Source: Mycobacterium vicinigordonae
Lineage (GTDB): Bacteria; Actinomycetota; Actinomycetes; Mycobacteriales; Mycobacteriaceae
Assembly (NCBI RefSeq): GCF_013466425.1
Contig: NZ_CP059165.1
Span: 1,488,001 to 1,552,000, forward strand
Direction: 5' to 3'
Length of the DNA stretch: 64,000 nt
Notes under the pieces: model-generated
Databases searched by the model: none
Seen by the model: the letters and a program-made list of their open reading frames with translations, nothing else
What the model was told of the DNA's origin: nothing
Made by a program: the position numbers and the translations under genes
Part shown: one piece after another, positions 51,852 to 60,571 of the stretch
Position numbering within the stretch: the first letter of the stretch is position 1
Layout of the letters: each line of letters begins with the position of its first letter

Positions 51852-54824
51852 GTGGGAATGCGGCCCACCGCAAGGATGCCGAAGCTGACTCGGCGTAGCC
51901 GGATTCTGATCCTGATCACCCTGGGTGTGATCGTGCTGTTGCTGGCCGGCCCGCGGCTGATCGACGCTTACGTCGACTGGTTGTGGTTCGGCGAACTCGG
52001 CTACCGCTCGGTGTTCACCACCGTGCTGGTTACCCGCCTGGTGGTATTCGTGCTGACCGCGTTGCTGGTTGGCGGCATCGTTTTCGGCGGCCTGGCCCTC
52101 GCTTACCGCACCCGCCCGGTGTTCGTGCCGAGCAACGAAAACGACCCGGTGGCGCGATACCGCGTCCTGGTCATGAGCCGGCTGCGATTGGTGGGTATCG
52201 GGATCCCCGCTTCGATCGGGGTGCTGGCTGGCGTCGTCGCGCAGAGCTACTGGGCGCGCGTCCAGCTGTTCCTGCACGGCGGCGATTTCGGGATCCGCGA
52301 CCCGCAGTTCGGTAAAGACCTCGGCTTCTACGCGTTCGAGCTGCCGTTCTACCGGTTGGTGCTCAGCTATCTGTTCGTCGCGGTCTTCCTTGCTTTCCTA
52401 GCGAATCTGGTGTCGCACTACTTGTTTGGCGGCATCCGGTTGTCCGGGCGGGCCGGGGTGCTGAGCCGCTCGGCGCGGATCCAGTTGATCACCTTGGTCG
52501 GTGTGTTGGTGTTACTCAAGGCCGTCGCGTACTGGCTGGATCGCTACGAGCTGCTATCGCATACCCGTGCCGGCAAGCCGTTCACCGGGGCCGGTTACAC
52601 CGACATCAACGCCGTACTACCGGCCAAGCTGATCCTGATGGCGATCGCGCTGATCTGTGCTGCCGCGGTGTTCTCTGCGATTACGTTGCGCGACTTGCGG
52701 ATTCCGGCCATCGGACTGGTGCTGCTGTTGTTGTCGTCGATGATCGTGGGGGCCGGCTGGCCGATGATCGTCGAGCAGATCAGCGTCAAACCCAATGCGG
52801 CACAGAAGGAAAGCGAGTACATAAGCCGTAGCATCGCCGCGACCAGGCAAGCCTACGGACTCACTCCGGACGTGGTGACCTACCGCAACTACACCGCTGG
52901 CGACAGCCAGGCGACCGCACAGCAGGTTGCCGCCGACCGCGCCACCACCTCCAACATCCGGCTGCTCGACCCCACCATCGTCAGTCCGGCGTTCACCCAG
53001 TTCCAGCAGGGCAAGAACTTCTACTACTTCCCCGAGCAGCTATCCATCGACCGGTACCTGGACCGCACCGGCGCGCTGCGCGACTACGTGGTGGCCGCCC
53101 GCGAACTCAACCCGGAACGGCTGATCGACAACCAGCGCGACTGGATCAACCGGCACACCGTCTACACCCACGGCAACGGGTTCATTGCCTCACCGGCCAA
53201 CACTGTGCGCGGCATCGCCAACGACCCGAACCAGAACGGCGGCTACCCGCAGTTTCTGGCCAACGTCGTCGGCGCCAACGGCAGCATCGTGTCCGACGGG
53301 CCGGCGCAGCTGGACCAGCCGCGCATCTACTTCGGGCCGGTGATCGCCAACGCGAGCGCGGACTACGCGATCGTCGGCAAGACGGGCGCCGACCGCGAAT
53401 ACGACTACGAGACCAGCACCGAGACCAAGAACTACACGTACACCGGCAGCGGCGGCGTTTCGGTGGGCAGTTGGTTAGCGCGCAGCGTATTTGCCGCGAA
53501 GTTCGCCGAGCGAAACTTCTTGTTCTCCAACGTGATCGGATCCAACAGCAAGATCCTGTTCAATCGCGACCCGGCGCAGCGGGTGGAGGCGGTGGCGCCA
53601 TGGCTGACTACCGACAGCTCCGTTTACCCGGCGATCGTGAACAAGCGGCTGGTGTGGATCATCGACGGCTACACCACGCTGGACAACTACCCGTACTCCG
53701 AGCTGACGTCGCTGTCGTCGGCGACCGCGGACTCCACCGAGGTGGCGTTCAACCGGTTGGTCCCCGACAAGAAGGTCTCCTACATCCGTAACTCGGTGAA
53801 GGCCACCGTCGACGCCTACGACGGCACCGTGACGCTGTATCAGCAGGACGAGAACGACCCGGTGTTGAAAGCTTGGATGCGGGTGTTCCCCGGCACCGTC
53901 AAACCCAAGAGCGACATCACCCCTGAACTCGCCGACCATCTGCGCTACCCCGAGGACCTGTTCAAGGTGCAGCGGATGCTGCTGGCGAAGTACCACGTCA
54001 ACGACCCGGTGACGTTCTTCTCCACGTCCGACTTCTGGGACGTACCGTTGGACCCCAACCCGACAGCCAGCAGCTACCAGCCGCCGTATTACATCGTCGC
54101 GAAAAACATTGCCAAGAACGACAACTCGGCCTCATACCAGTTGACCAGCGCGATGAACAGGTTCAAGCGCGATTACCTGGCCGCCTATATCAGCGCCAGT
54201 TCGGACCGCGACACCTACGGCAAGATCACCGTGCTGACCATCCCGGGTCAGGTCAACGGGCCCAAGCTGGCCAACAATGCAATTACTACCGACCCGGCGG
54301 TGTCGCAGGACCTCGGCGTGATCGGGCGGGACAACCAGAACCGCATCAAGTGGGGCAATCTGCTCACACTGCCGGTTGGCCAGGGCGGCTTGCTGTATGT
54401 CGAACCGGTCTACGCCTCGCCTGGGGCCAGTGACGCGGCGTCGTCGTATCCGCGGCTGATCCGGGTGGCGATGATGTACAACGACAAGATCGGCTATGGG
54501 CCGACGGTAGGCGATGCGTTGACTGGGCTGTTCGGGCCGGGTGCGGGTGCGACCGCGACCGGTATCCAGCCGACTGAGGGAGGCGCGCCGGCAAGTACGC
54601 CGCCGCCGGCCGCCGGTCCGGGTCCGCCACCGCCGACCGCCGCGGTACCCCCGCCTCCGGATGGGTCTGCGGCGCTGTCTCCGGCGAAAGCCGCTGCGCT
54701 GCAAGAGATTCAGGCTGCGATCGGCGCGGCCCGGGATGCGCAGAAGAAGGGTGACTTCGCGGGGTACGGGTCGGCGCTGCAGCGCCTGGACGAGGCGATT
54801 ACCAAGTTCAACAACACCAAGTAG
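51852..54824 (+). CDS. UPF0182 large integral membrane protein (Rv3193c-like)
   Basis: A 990-residue protein with about seven N-terminal membrane spans (up to about residue 320), then a long extracytoplasmic region and a Pro/Ala-rich C-terminal tail ([12 protein letters not shown]). This is the UPF0182 family, conserved in Actinobacteria and of unknown function. GTG 51852 has GGGAGCG upstream. It is 68 bases downstream of the PDZ-protease gene and probably co-transcribed. Confidence 0.92.
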   Translation: MGMRPTARMPKLTRRSRILILITLGVIVLLLAGPRLIDAYVDWLWFGELGYRSVFTTVLVTRLVVFVLTALLVGGIVFGGLALAYRTRPVFVPSNENDPVARYRVLVMSRLRLVGIGIPASIGVLAGVVAQSYWARVQLFLHGGDFGIRDPQFGKDLGFYAFELPFYRLVLSYLFVAVFLAFLANLVSHYLFGGIRLSGRAGVLSRSARIQLITLVGVLVLLKAVAYWLDRYELLSHTRAGKPFTGAGYTDINAVLPAKLILMAIALICAAAVFSAITLRDLRIPAIGLVLLLLSSMIVGAGWPMIVEQISVKPNAAQKESEYISRSIAATRQAYGLTPDVVTYRNYTAGDSQATAQQVAADRATTSNIRLLDPTIVSPAFTQFQQGKNFYYFPEQLSIDRYLDRTGALRDYVVAARELNPERLIDNQRDWINRHTVYTHGNGFIASPANTVRGIANDPNQNGGYPQFLANVVGANGSIVSDGPAQLDQPRIYFGPVIANASADYAIVGKTGADREYDYETSTETKNYTYTGSGGVSVGSWLARSVFAAKFAERNFLFSNVIGSNSKILFNRDPAQRVEAVAPWLTTDSSVYPAIVNKRLVWIIDGYTTLDNYPYSELTSLSSATADSTEVAFNRLVPDKKVSYIRNSVKATVDAYDGTVTLYQQDENDPVLKAWMRVFPGTVKPKSDITPELADHLRYPEDLFKVQRMLLAKYHVNDPVTFFSTSDFWDVPLDPNPTASSYQPPYYIVAKNIAKNDNSASYQLTSAMNRFKRDYLAAYISASSDRDTYGKITVLTIPGQVNGPKLANNAITTDPAVSQDLGVIGRDNQNRIKWGNLLTLPVGQGGLLYVEPVYASPGASDAASSYPRLIRVAMMYNDKIGYGPTVGDALTGLFGPGAGATATGIQPTEGGAPASTPPPAAGPGPPPPTAAVPPPPDGSAALSPAKAAALQEIQAAIGAARDAQKKGDFAGYGSALQRLDEAITKFNNTK

Positions 54825-54879
54825 GTGCGCGGGCGTGTTCGCTGCCTCCTGCCTCTCCTGTTGCCCCTGACTTGGTGCC

Positions 54880-54907
54880 TTGGCTCTGCCCTCTTGGCTC
54901 TGCCCTC
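54880..54907. repeat. 14-bp tandem repeat x2
   Basis: TTGGCTCTGCCCTC is repeated exactly at 54880-54893 and 54894-54907, followed by a diverged TTGATCCTGCCC. It lies just after the UPF0182 gene. Confidence 0.6.
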
Positions 54908-54931
54908 TTGATCCTGCCCGCCTCTGCTTCG

Positions 54932-54989
54932 CGAGCGTCCCCGCATGTACGGCCACGGGCCGATATTTGCGGCATTAGGGGGACGCTCG
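54932..54989. repeat. long inverted repeat in the gap before tRNA-Met
   Basis: CGAGCGTCCCC (54932-54942) and its exact complement (54979-54989) bound a 36-nt loop. It may be a terminator for the UPF0182 gene or a dispersed palindromic repeat. The rest of the 340-bp gap to the tRNA holds no gene that I can see. Confidence 0.55.
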
Positions 54990-55166
54990 TCGCGATGAGT
55001 CGGTGCAGTTGGGCATGTAGGTGGTGCGGTCCGAGGACGCCCAGGAGGGCCCACGCATTGCTCGAGAACCAACCCGAACTTCACCGGCGCTTTGCGGTCC
55101 GCATTCCGTGCGTTTCCTGGCGATTTGGTGACGCTCCCTCACGTTGGGTAACGTTGCGTCTACCGA

Positions 55167-55243
55167 CGCGGGGTGGAGCAGCTCGGTAGCTCGCTGGGCT
55201 CATAACCCAGAGGTCGCAGGTTCGAATCCTGTCCCCGCTACCA
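55167..55243 (+). tRNA. initiator tRNA-Met (CAU)
   Basis: A 77-nt cloverleaf: acceptor CGCGGGG/CCCCGCT, anticodon loop CTCATAA with CAU, T-arm GGTTCGAATCC, and a genome-encoded CCA. The C1xU72 mismatch and three consecutive G:C pairs at the base of the anticodon stem (GGG/CCC) mark it as the initiator. Its 3' end is the apparent attachment site of the island. Confidence 0.95.
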
Positions 55244-55251
55244 AAGTTCGA

Positions 55252-55296
55252 AAGTTCGAACTTGGGTCCTGATAAACAGGGCGCAAGTTCGAACTT
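55252..55296. repeat. paired 12-bp palindromes next to the attachment site
   Basis: AAGTTCGAACTT occurs at 55252-55263 and 55285-55296, centres 33 bp apart, with a partial third copy (AAAGTTCGAAA) overlapping the tRNA end at 55243. They lie just inside the island, in the sequence encoding the end of the integrase remnant. Confidence 0.6.
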
Positions 55297-55551
55297 TTCG
55301 ACATTCTGGGTGTTGTTATTCTCGGTTCCTGCGCGGCGACGGTGCCGCCCGTCAACTCGGCGTCGAGGCTCTGTTTGAGATTCGGATCGAGAAGCCGATC
55401 GAACAGCTCGGTGAGTTCCACGTCGGCAATCTCATCGTCGGTGATGTAGAGCCGCTCGAACACTGCTTGGACCATCAGTCGGCGCTCCCTTGGATGACTC
55501 TTCATATAGAAGTGCTCGGAGTCACGCAGGATGTTCAGTGCCGCGTCTAGG

Positions 55552-56637
55552 GGTACTCGGCTAAGACGTTGTTGTCAGTCGGCTGATCGGGGGTTGGCCT
55601 CCGAGTGCTGAGTGGCGTCGTTGATTGTTGTAGTGCTCGAGCCATGGGGCAAGGGCTGCGCTACGGGCATCGTTGGTGGTGAAGACCTGTCGGTAGGCCC
55701 ATTCGGTTTGCAGTGTCCGGTTGAAGCGTTCGACTTTGCCGTTCTGCCAAGGGCAATGGGGACGGATGAACTTGTGCGTGGCGTTCAACGAGGCTATGAC
55801 CTCAGCGACGGCAACCGATCGCCGGTAACTGAAGTGGTTGTCGGTGATGACCCGCTCGATGCTGGTGACACCGCAGGCGGCGAAGTGGGCAGCAGCCCGT
55901 CTGAGAAACGCCGCGCAGGTGGGCCCTTTCTCATCGGGCAAGATCTCGGAGTAGGCCAGGCGGGAATGGTCATCCACGGCGGAGTGCACGTAATCAAAGC
56001 CGGTTCCGGCGACCTTGTGTGCGTAAGTGTCGCCGGCGGCCCGACCCTTGGCCTTCCACCCACCGCCGTCCGGGATGCGGCCAATCTTTTTGACGTCCAT
56101 ATGGATTAACTCACCAGGGCGTGCTCGCTCATAGCGGACCGCGGTAGTTTTCGAGGCCCGTATCGGTGTGCCGGTGAGCGGATCGCAGTCACGCAGATAC
56201 GGCACCTGGTGGCGTCGCAGGATCGTACTGACGGTACGTGGCGACACTCCAAGCTCGGCCCCGATCCAGTCTTGGCCGCGGCGCTCACGAAGCCGCAGTG
56301 TGATCACCGCGTCTTCGACAGCCGGCGCGGTCCGGCGCGGGCATCGTCGCGGCCGTGACGATCGATCTGCTAGACCCGCCGATCCGAGCTCGCGGAAACG
56401 ACGGACCCATCGGTGCGCGCATTGCCGCGAAACGCCCAGCTCAGCCGCAACATGAGCAACCGGACGTTGACCGCCAACGATCCGATCGACCAACAAAGCG
56501 CGACCGTGAACGGTCAATCGAGCATTAGCGTGGGACACGAGGACCTCCGTGGGGTCGTGAAGACGTCAGACATCTCCACTAAGCCCGGAGGTCCTCCCCA
56601 CAATCAACAACCGTCACCAACGTGTCCGCCGAGTACA
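55552..56637 (-). mobile_element. IS481-family insertion sequence (1086 bp)
   Basis: Ends are GGTACTCGGC (left) and the complement of TGTACTCGGC (right), imperfect terminal inverted repeats that also share ACGTTG further in. The 6-bp direct repeat TCTAGG flanks it at 55546-55551 and 56638-56643. It contains one transposase gene. It interrupts the serine integrase remnant. Confidence 0.88.
55561..56538 (-). CDS. IS481-family transposase
   Basis: A 325-residue DDE transposase. There are two N-terminal helix-turn-helix units (HVAAELGVSRQCAHRW, GAELGVSPRTVSTIL), then the rve-type catalytic core with Asp148 (HMDVKK), Asp233 (VITDNHF) and Glu270 (NGKVERFN). All three catalytic residues are present, and the frame is intact, so the element may still be active. 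The start is GTG 56538; the stop is 9 bases from the left end of the element. Confidence 0.93.
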   Translation of the reverse strand: MSHANARLTVHGRALLVDRIVGGQRPVAHVAAELGVSRQCAHRWVRRFRELGSAGLADRSSRPRRCPRRTAPAVEDAVITLRLRERRGQDWIGAELGVSPRTVSTILRRHQVPYLRDCDPLTGTPIRASKTTAVRYERARPGELIHMDVKKIGRIPDGGGWKAKGRAAGDTYAHKVAGTGFDYVHSAVDDHSRLAYSEILPDEKGPTCAAFLRRAAAHFAACGVTSIERVITDNHFSYRRSVAVAEVIASLNATHKFIRPHCPWQNGKVERFNRTLQTEWAYRQVFTTNDARSAALAPWLEHYNNQRRHSALGGQPPISRLTTTS

Positions 56638-56897
56638 TCTAGGCCCTTGCGAAGTACGTCGCGGTCAGCGTTCTGGTTGTTCAGTTCGCGCTGCGCATTG
56701 GCGAGCGCTGAGCTTATGCGCTCTTGCTCCGTCTTGAGCTGGTCGAGGGGTACAGCGCCTGCATAGTGGGCATGGAGCAAGGTGTCCCGCTCTTCAATGA
56801 GCCGCTTCGCCGATCGTTCGGCGGCGCGGATGCGCTTGTTACGATCAGGGAGAGCCTTATCGACGTATTCCATGATGGTTCGCCGACAATCTGCGGT

Positions 56898-58346
56898 ATG
56901 GCACTCGACGCTCCGCTCAATGCACGCCAGGTCGAGGTCCTCCGCTGGATACACGACGGCTGCCCAGACGGCCGCTGGACTGATTTCACCTTCAAGACGA
57001 CGGCCAACGCACTTGCTTCCCGTCGCCTGGTAACGGTATCCAAGCGCGGCGGCCGGTGGAGCGCGGCGATCTTGCCCGCCGGCGAGCATTACCTCACCAA
57101 TAACAGTTATCCCCAGGGCCATTGGGCCAAGCGAAGGCCCACGGTTCGAGTCGAACTTGACACACCGACCCGCCCCGCCGCGATTGCCCATAGACCAGTT
57201 GCAGCAACGCCGCCCGGTGCAGTTCCGCGACCGAAGCAACAACCGCCCGCCGACGGATTGACCCCGACCCGCAAGCTGGTCAAAGACATCGTCAACGCGG
57301 GCGGAATCCTGGAGATCAACACCAAGGACGATGACACCAGCTATCGCAGCCTGGTCGGCATCATCAACCGGCGCGGCATGGCCCCGGACGGCCAGGAAGT
57401 GCTCATGGTGCGCGGCAAGACCTACCACCATGTTGTGTTCCGGTTGTCGTCTGTGTCGGATTGGCAGACCACACCGCCGTCGGAGACCGTGTCGATCGAG
57501 CGCATCGGGCGATGGCATCCGGCCGTCGCGAAGCTTCGCGAGGAGAAGCGTCTCGACTCGATCGGAAAGGATCTGCGCGGCAGGGCGTTTCGTCTGCTCC
57601 ACGCGCTCGCGAAAGAGGCGGAGACCCGCGGACACTCAGTGCGCGTGCCAACCCGCGACGGCCACGGCTATCGACAAGACAGCAGCAAGCTCAGTGGTGA
57701 CCTGATCGTTAAAGTCGGTGACATCGAGTGCTCGGTCGACATCTGGCAGCCGAAAGACCGAGTGGATCACGTACCGACACGGGAGGAAATTGAGCGCGAG
57801 AAGAAGTACGGCTGGGGTCCCACGCGCTATGACTATGTGCCGTCCAACCGCTTGAGTATCGCCGTCGACACCAACAGCCGATTCTCGTCCAAGTTGTCGT
57901 GGACCGAGACAAAGACAATCTCGCTCGCAACACGGCTACCCGACGTGATCATGACCTTCGACCGCTGGGCAGTCATCGACACTGAGGGCAAGGAAGCCGA
58001 ACGGCGCGCTGCAATCGAGAAGCAGGAGCGCGAGTCACGCGAGGACGCGCTCGCCCGAGATGCGTACGTTCAGCACGCGCTGGGGGAGCGGTTGACGGCA
58101 GACCTCGGCGACTGGGAACTTGCGAACCGGTTGAGCGCATACCTCGCCGCACTGCGCGATCGAGTCTCGGAGATGGCGCCCTCGGACGAGCGCGCCGCCG
58201 CCGAGGAATGGTTGCAATGGTGTGACCACTACGTCGACAAGCTTGACCCGGTGGCGCGGCCAATCCGCCAGCCCAAGGTCAAGCCGCCCGACTACAACGA
58301 CCTCAGGGAGTTTCGCCAGCGGCTCGGCTTCGGAATGCGGTGGTGA
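56898..58346 (+). CDS. island protein of unknown function (482 aa)
   Basis: A 482-residue protein that I do not recognise. The first 75 residues look like a winged-helix DNA-binding domain (LNARQVEVLRWIHDG, ALASRRLVTVSKRGGRW). A linker rich in Pro/Ala follows, then a mixed alpha/beta core (residues about 200-400) with GDLIVKVGDIECSVDIWQPK, and a charged coiled coil (about 375-395) near the C-terminal helical region. I chose ATG 56898 because an earlier start at 56724 would run antisense over the integrase remnant. It is 6 bases before the NgoMIV-family gene, so it is probably part of the same defence operon. A regulatory or accessory role is a guess. Confidence 0.65.
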   Translation: MALDAPLNARQVEVLRWIHDGCPDGRWTDFTFKTTANALASRRLVTVSKRGGRWSAAILPAGEHYLTNNSYPQGHWAKRRPTVRVELDTPTRPAAIAHRPVAATPPGAVPRPKQQPPADGLTPTRKLVKDIVNAGGILEINTKDDDTSYRSLVGIINRRGMAPDGQEVLMVRGKTYHHVVFRLSSVSDWQTTPPSETVSIERIGRWHPAVAKLREEKRLDSIGKDLRGRAFRLLHALAKEAETRGHSVRVPTRDGHGYRQDSSKLSGDLIVKVGDIECSVDIWQPKDRVDHVPTREEIEREKKYGWGPTRYDYVPSNRLSIAVDTNSRFSSKLSWTETKTISLATRLPDVIMTFDRWAVIDTEGKEAERRAAIEKQERESREDALARDAYVQHALGERLTADLGDWELANRLSAYLAALRDRVSEMAPSDERAAAEEWLQWCDHYVDKLDPVARPIRQPKVKPPDYNDLREFRQRLGFGMRW

Positions 58347-58352
58347 GGCACG

Positions 58353-59318
58353 TTGGAGCGGGCGGAGGACGGCGATCTCTCCTGGCTGACGTTGTCGCTC
58401 ATTGCAGGAATCAGCGCCTGCCGGCATCGTTTCTGTGTGCCTGCTCCCTTTACGCTCGACGTGTGCGGTTACCGCATTGATCGTGATGGCAACATCACGG
58501 ACAAGCCGAACACCTCAGATGCGGGTGACGATCTTTCGATCGAGCTTGGAACGGCATTCTTCCAGGAGCTTGGCGTACCTAAAGGCAAAGCTGCACAGCC
58601 GCTTTCAGGTGACACATTGGAAGAGAAGATTGTAGACGCGCTGAGGGAGCTGCGCCCTGACCTCCGGATCGAGCGTTCTCGGGCCGCGAGCGAGTTTCGC
58701 CAGTATGCCCATCTTGATGTTTTTCCACAGTTCCGCAGGAGCTTTGGCGATCTTCGACCAACACTTAGCGATCTCAGTTCCCGCGTCCTTGCTGCGGAAC
58801 TGGGAGCATCCAGAAGACGAATCGAAAAGGCGCTCGGCAAGCTGTCGGATGCGACAGACGAGCAGGCGAGGCTGATCGATGATCTTAACGAGCAGATGCC
58901 AGAAGAGTCACTTCTGAAGATCGATGTCTCCGTTGCCATTCCGCATCCCGGAGAGCCGGATGAGTTGGCGATCGCGCTTTCGTCCAAGTGGTCATTGCGG
59001 ACTGATCGTGCACAAGACTGCGTATCGCAGGGAAGCAAGCTGGTTGCTCAACGGCGGGGAATGATGCCGCACTTTGGCGTCATCACCATCGAGCCTAGAC
59101 CGTCAATGTTGCGGATCATCGCCGATGGGTCCGGTGCCATCGACTACGTTTATCACCTGGACTTGCCTGCGCTCTCGGCCGCCATTAATGGCGTTGCCGA
59201 GTCAAAACCTGCGCGGTGGTCGCCGAAGGAGACCTTCGGGCGCTTGATGCGACAGAGGCGGTTACGTGATTTTGATGAGCTGGTTTACGAGGTCAGCCGC
59301 GTGCCGGGTCCCGATTAG
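58353..59318 (+). CDS. NgoMIV-family type II restriction endonuclease
   Basis: A 321-residue protein whose central block, SSKWSLRTDRAQDC (residues 210-223), followed by MMPHFGVITIEP and GAIDYVYHLDLPAL, aligns closely with my recollection of NgoMIV (CKWTIRSDRAQN, PHIVVVTAEP, GEIDCVYHFAL). Asp191 and Lys212 fit a PD-(D/E)xK core; the R-x-D-R motif (216-219) is the recognition element of CCGG-type enzymes. NgoMIV cleaves GCCGGC. The position of a further active-site Glu appears to be Gln226. TTG start at 58353 has GAGG upstream. It converges on the NaeI-family gene, sharing 4 bases. Confidence 0.85.
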   Translation: MERAEDGDLSWLTLSLIAGISACRHRFCVPAPFTLDVCGYRIDRDGNITDKPNTSDAGDDLSIELGTAFFQELGVPKGKAAQPLSGDTLEEKIVDALRELRPDLRIERSRAASEFRQYAHLDVFPQFRRSFGDLRPTLSDLSSRVLAAELGASRRRIEKALGKLSDATDEQARLIDDLNEQMPEESLLKIDVSVAIPHPGEPDELAIALSSKWSLRTDRAQDCVSQGSKLVAQRRGMMPHFGVITIEPRPSMLRIIADGSGAIDYVYHLDLPALSAAINGVAESKPARWSPKETFGRLMRQRRLRDFDELVYEVSRVPGPD

Positions 59319-60358
59319 TTCGGCGGCGTCGACGTTTCTAGTTCGGTCCATTGCCTGGGGAACTGCGGGCTTGGAAGAATCGCGTCGGATGGGTCGGCTT
59401 TCGTCCACCAGCGTCCTTCAAGGAAGAAGCCTCTATTCACGCTGTTGTCGCTAGCAGGTGCGACGCGGGTCGAGATCCACGATCCTTTCCGCGGCATCGG
59501 AAGGCCCAGGCTGGTGGCGATTCGCTGGTGGGGGTCTTCATGGCCGAGCACGATGATGCCCTCCGATCGCAGGTGGATCCGTGCGTCGCGAGCACGCTTT
59601 GGGGCGTCGTCTTGTTGTCCGACTGTGAGGATCACCTGTCGATTGATCAGTCGGTCTTGAACGTGTCGGAACAGGTCGTTGACGCGACCCTGTCCGCTTG
59701 ACCCCTGTCTGAGGATCTTGTCGCGCGTTTCCGCTGGCAGATGCCGCAGGAGATTTGGAGGAAGGTCGTTCTGCACGCCGCCCCACAGCCAGTAGATTTC
59801 GGGGAATGCGTGTTCGGCGACACGACGCTTGTTATCCCGGTTGTACGCACGGACCTGATCGCTGGAACCGGGACCACCTTGCCGCCATCTCAGTCGGGCG
59901 TCGGTGATCCGGAGCAAACCAGCCGCCCATTCACTGGTGTCGTCGTTCAGCCAGACGAGCAGTGCGGGGTGATCCTCGTCGGCGGACTGAGTGCCGTGAT
60001 CTGGACAGCGGTACATCTCCATCGGGATTTCCCATCCGCCCATATCGCGGGAAAACTTGCAGTCGACTTCCGCGTTGTCGATACGCCAGTCGAGGTCCAG
60101 GCCGTCAGCTATCTCGTATTCGCGCGTGAGGTTGATCTCGATCGCGGTGCCAAGGTAGGTCTTCTCGGTCTTGCGGAGGTGCTGGTAGCACCACCGCCCC
60201 GTGCGCTGTCCGTCGAGCAGCTCATCGAGTGAGTCGCGAAGCGTCCATCTGAATCGCTCCCGCCCGTCTGGAGCACCCTCGAAGAACGCCACAATGTGCC
60301 CGACGTCCTCGGGAGCTTCGCGGGTCGTCGGAGCGGGCCGATATCGGACTGTGGACAT
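59315..60358 (-). CDS. NaeI-family type II restriction endonuclease
   Basis: A 347-residue protein whose text follows NaeI, as I recall it, throughout: GQRTGRWCYQHLRKTEKTYL, then IEINLTREYE, AEVDCKF, RVNDLFRHVQDRLINR, VGQQDDAPKRARDARIHLR and GLPMPRKG. Catalytic residues Glu74, Asp90, Asp99 and Lys101 are all present. Leu61 corresponds to NaeI Leu43, whose change to Lys gives topoisomerase activity. The C-terminal half matches the NaeI DNA-binding (Topo) domain. NaeI cuts GCCGGC and needs two sites. The start is uncertain: ATG 60358 gives the best length, but the frame is open to GTG 60496. Confidence 0.88.
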   Translation of the reverse strand: MSTVRYRPAPTTREAPEDVGHIVAFFEGAPDGRERFRWTLRDSLDELLDGQRTGRWCYQHLRKTEKTYLGTAIEINLTREYEIADGLDLDWRIDNAEVDCKFSRDMGGWEIPMEMYRCPDHGTQSADEDHPALLVWLNDDTSEWAAGLLRITDARLRWRQGGPGSSDQVRAYNRDNKRRVAEHAFPEIYWLWGGVQNDLPPNLLRHLPAETRDKILRQGSSGQGRVNDLFRHVQDRLINRQVILTVGQQDDAPKRARDARIHLRSEGIIVLGHEDPHQRIATSLGLPMPRKGSWISTRVAPASDNSVNRGFFLEGRWWTKADPSDAILPSPQFPRQWTELETSTPPN

Positions 60359-60571
60359 CGGTGCGGTTGGAGCTGCGAGGGGACGGAAACTGTTGCGAGT
60401 GCGCCGCATAGCTGTAGCCCGCGCATCAGAGGGATGAGCGTTACCGGCAACGTCACTCCACGCGATATCGATCTGGCGCTTGTCGTTGGCGGACACGTCT
60501 TGATCATGCCGGCAGCCGGGCTATGTGATGCTGCGCTCGTCGAGCTGCGTGTGTCGCGGGTGACTAACTGG

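Larger units (their letters stand above)
55200..56895 (-). pseudogene. serine integrase (large serine recombinase) remnant, interrupted by IS481 element
   Basis: Two minus-strand pieces belong to one protein. The upstream piece (about 56895-56638) encodes a coiled-coil segment with HAHYAGAVPLDQLKTEQ that matches mycobacteriophage-type serine integrases. The downstream piece (55545-55200) encodes SEHFYMKSHPRERR, a zinc-less C-terminal region and the ending GTGFEPATSGL, which is antisense to the tRNA. The IS481 element sits between them. The catalytic N-terminal domain is absent; the sequence switches to an unrelated plus-strand gene near 56898. It is therefore inactive, and the boundary near 56895 is approximate. 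Confidence 0.78.

Noticed and set aside
56724..56897. Earlier start for the 482-residue island protein
   Set aside because: It would translate sequence antisense to the integrase remnant; the protein looks compact from 56898.
56604..57635. A single 343-residue minus-strand gene
   Set aside because: Only the part below about 56895 looks like integrase coiled coil. The rest is antisense to the plus-strand 482-residue gene and has low-complexity, unlikely composition.
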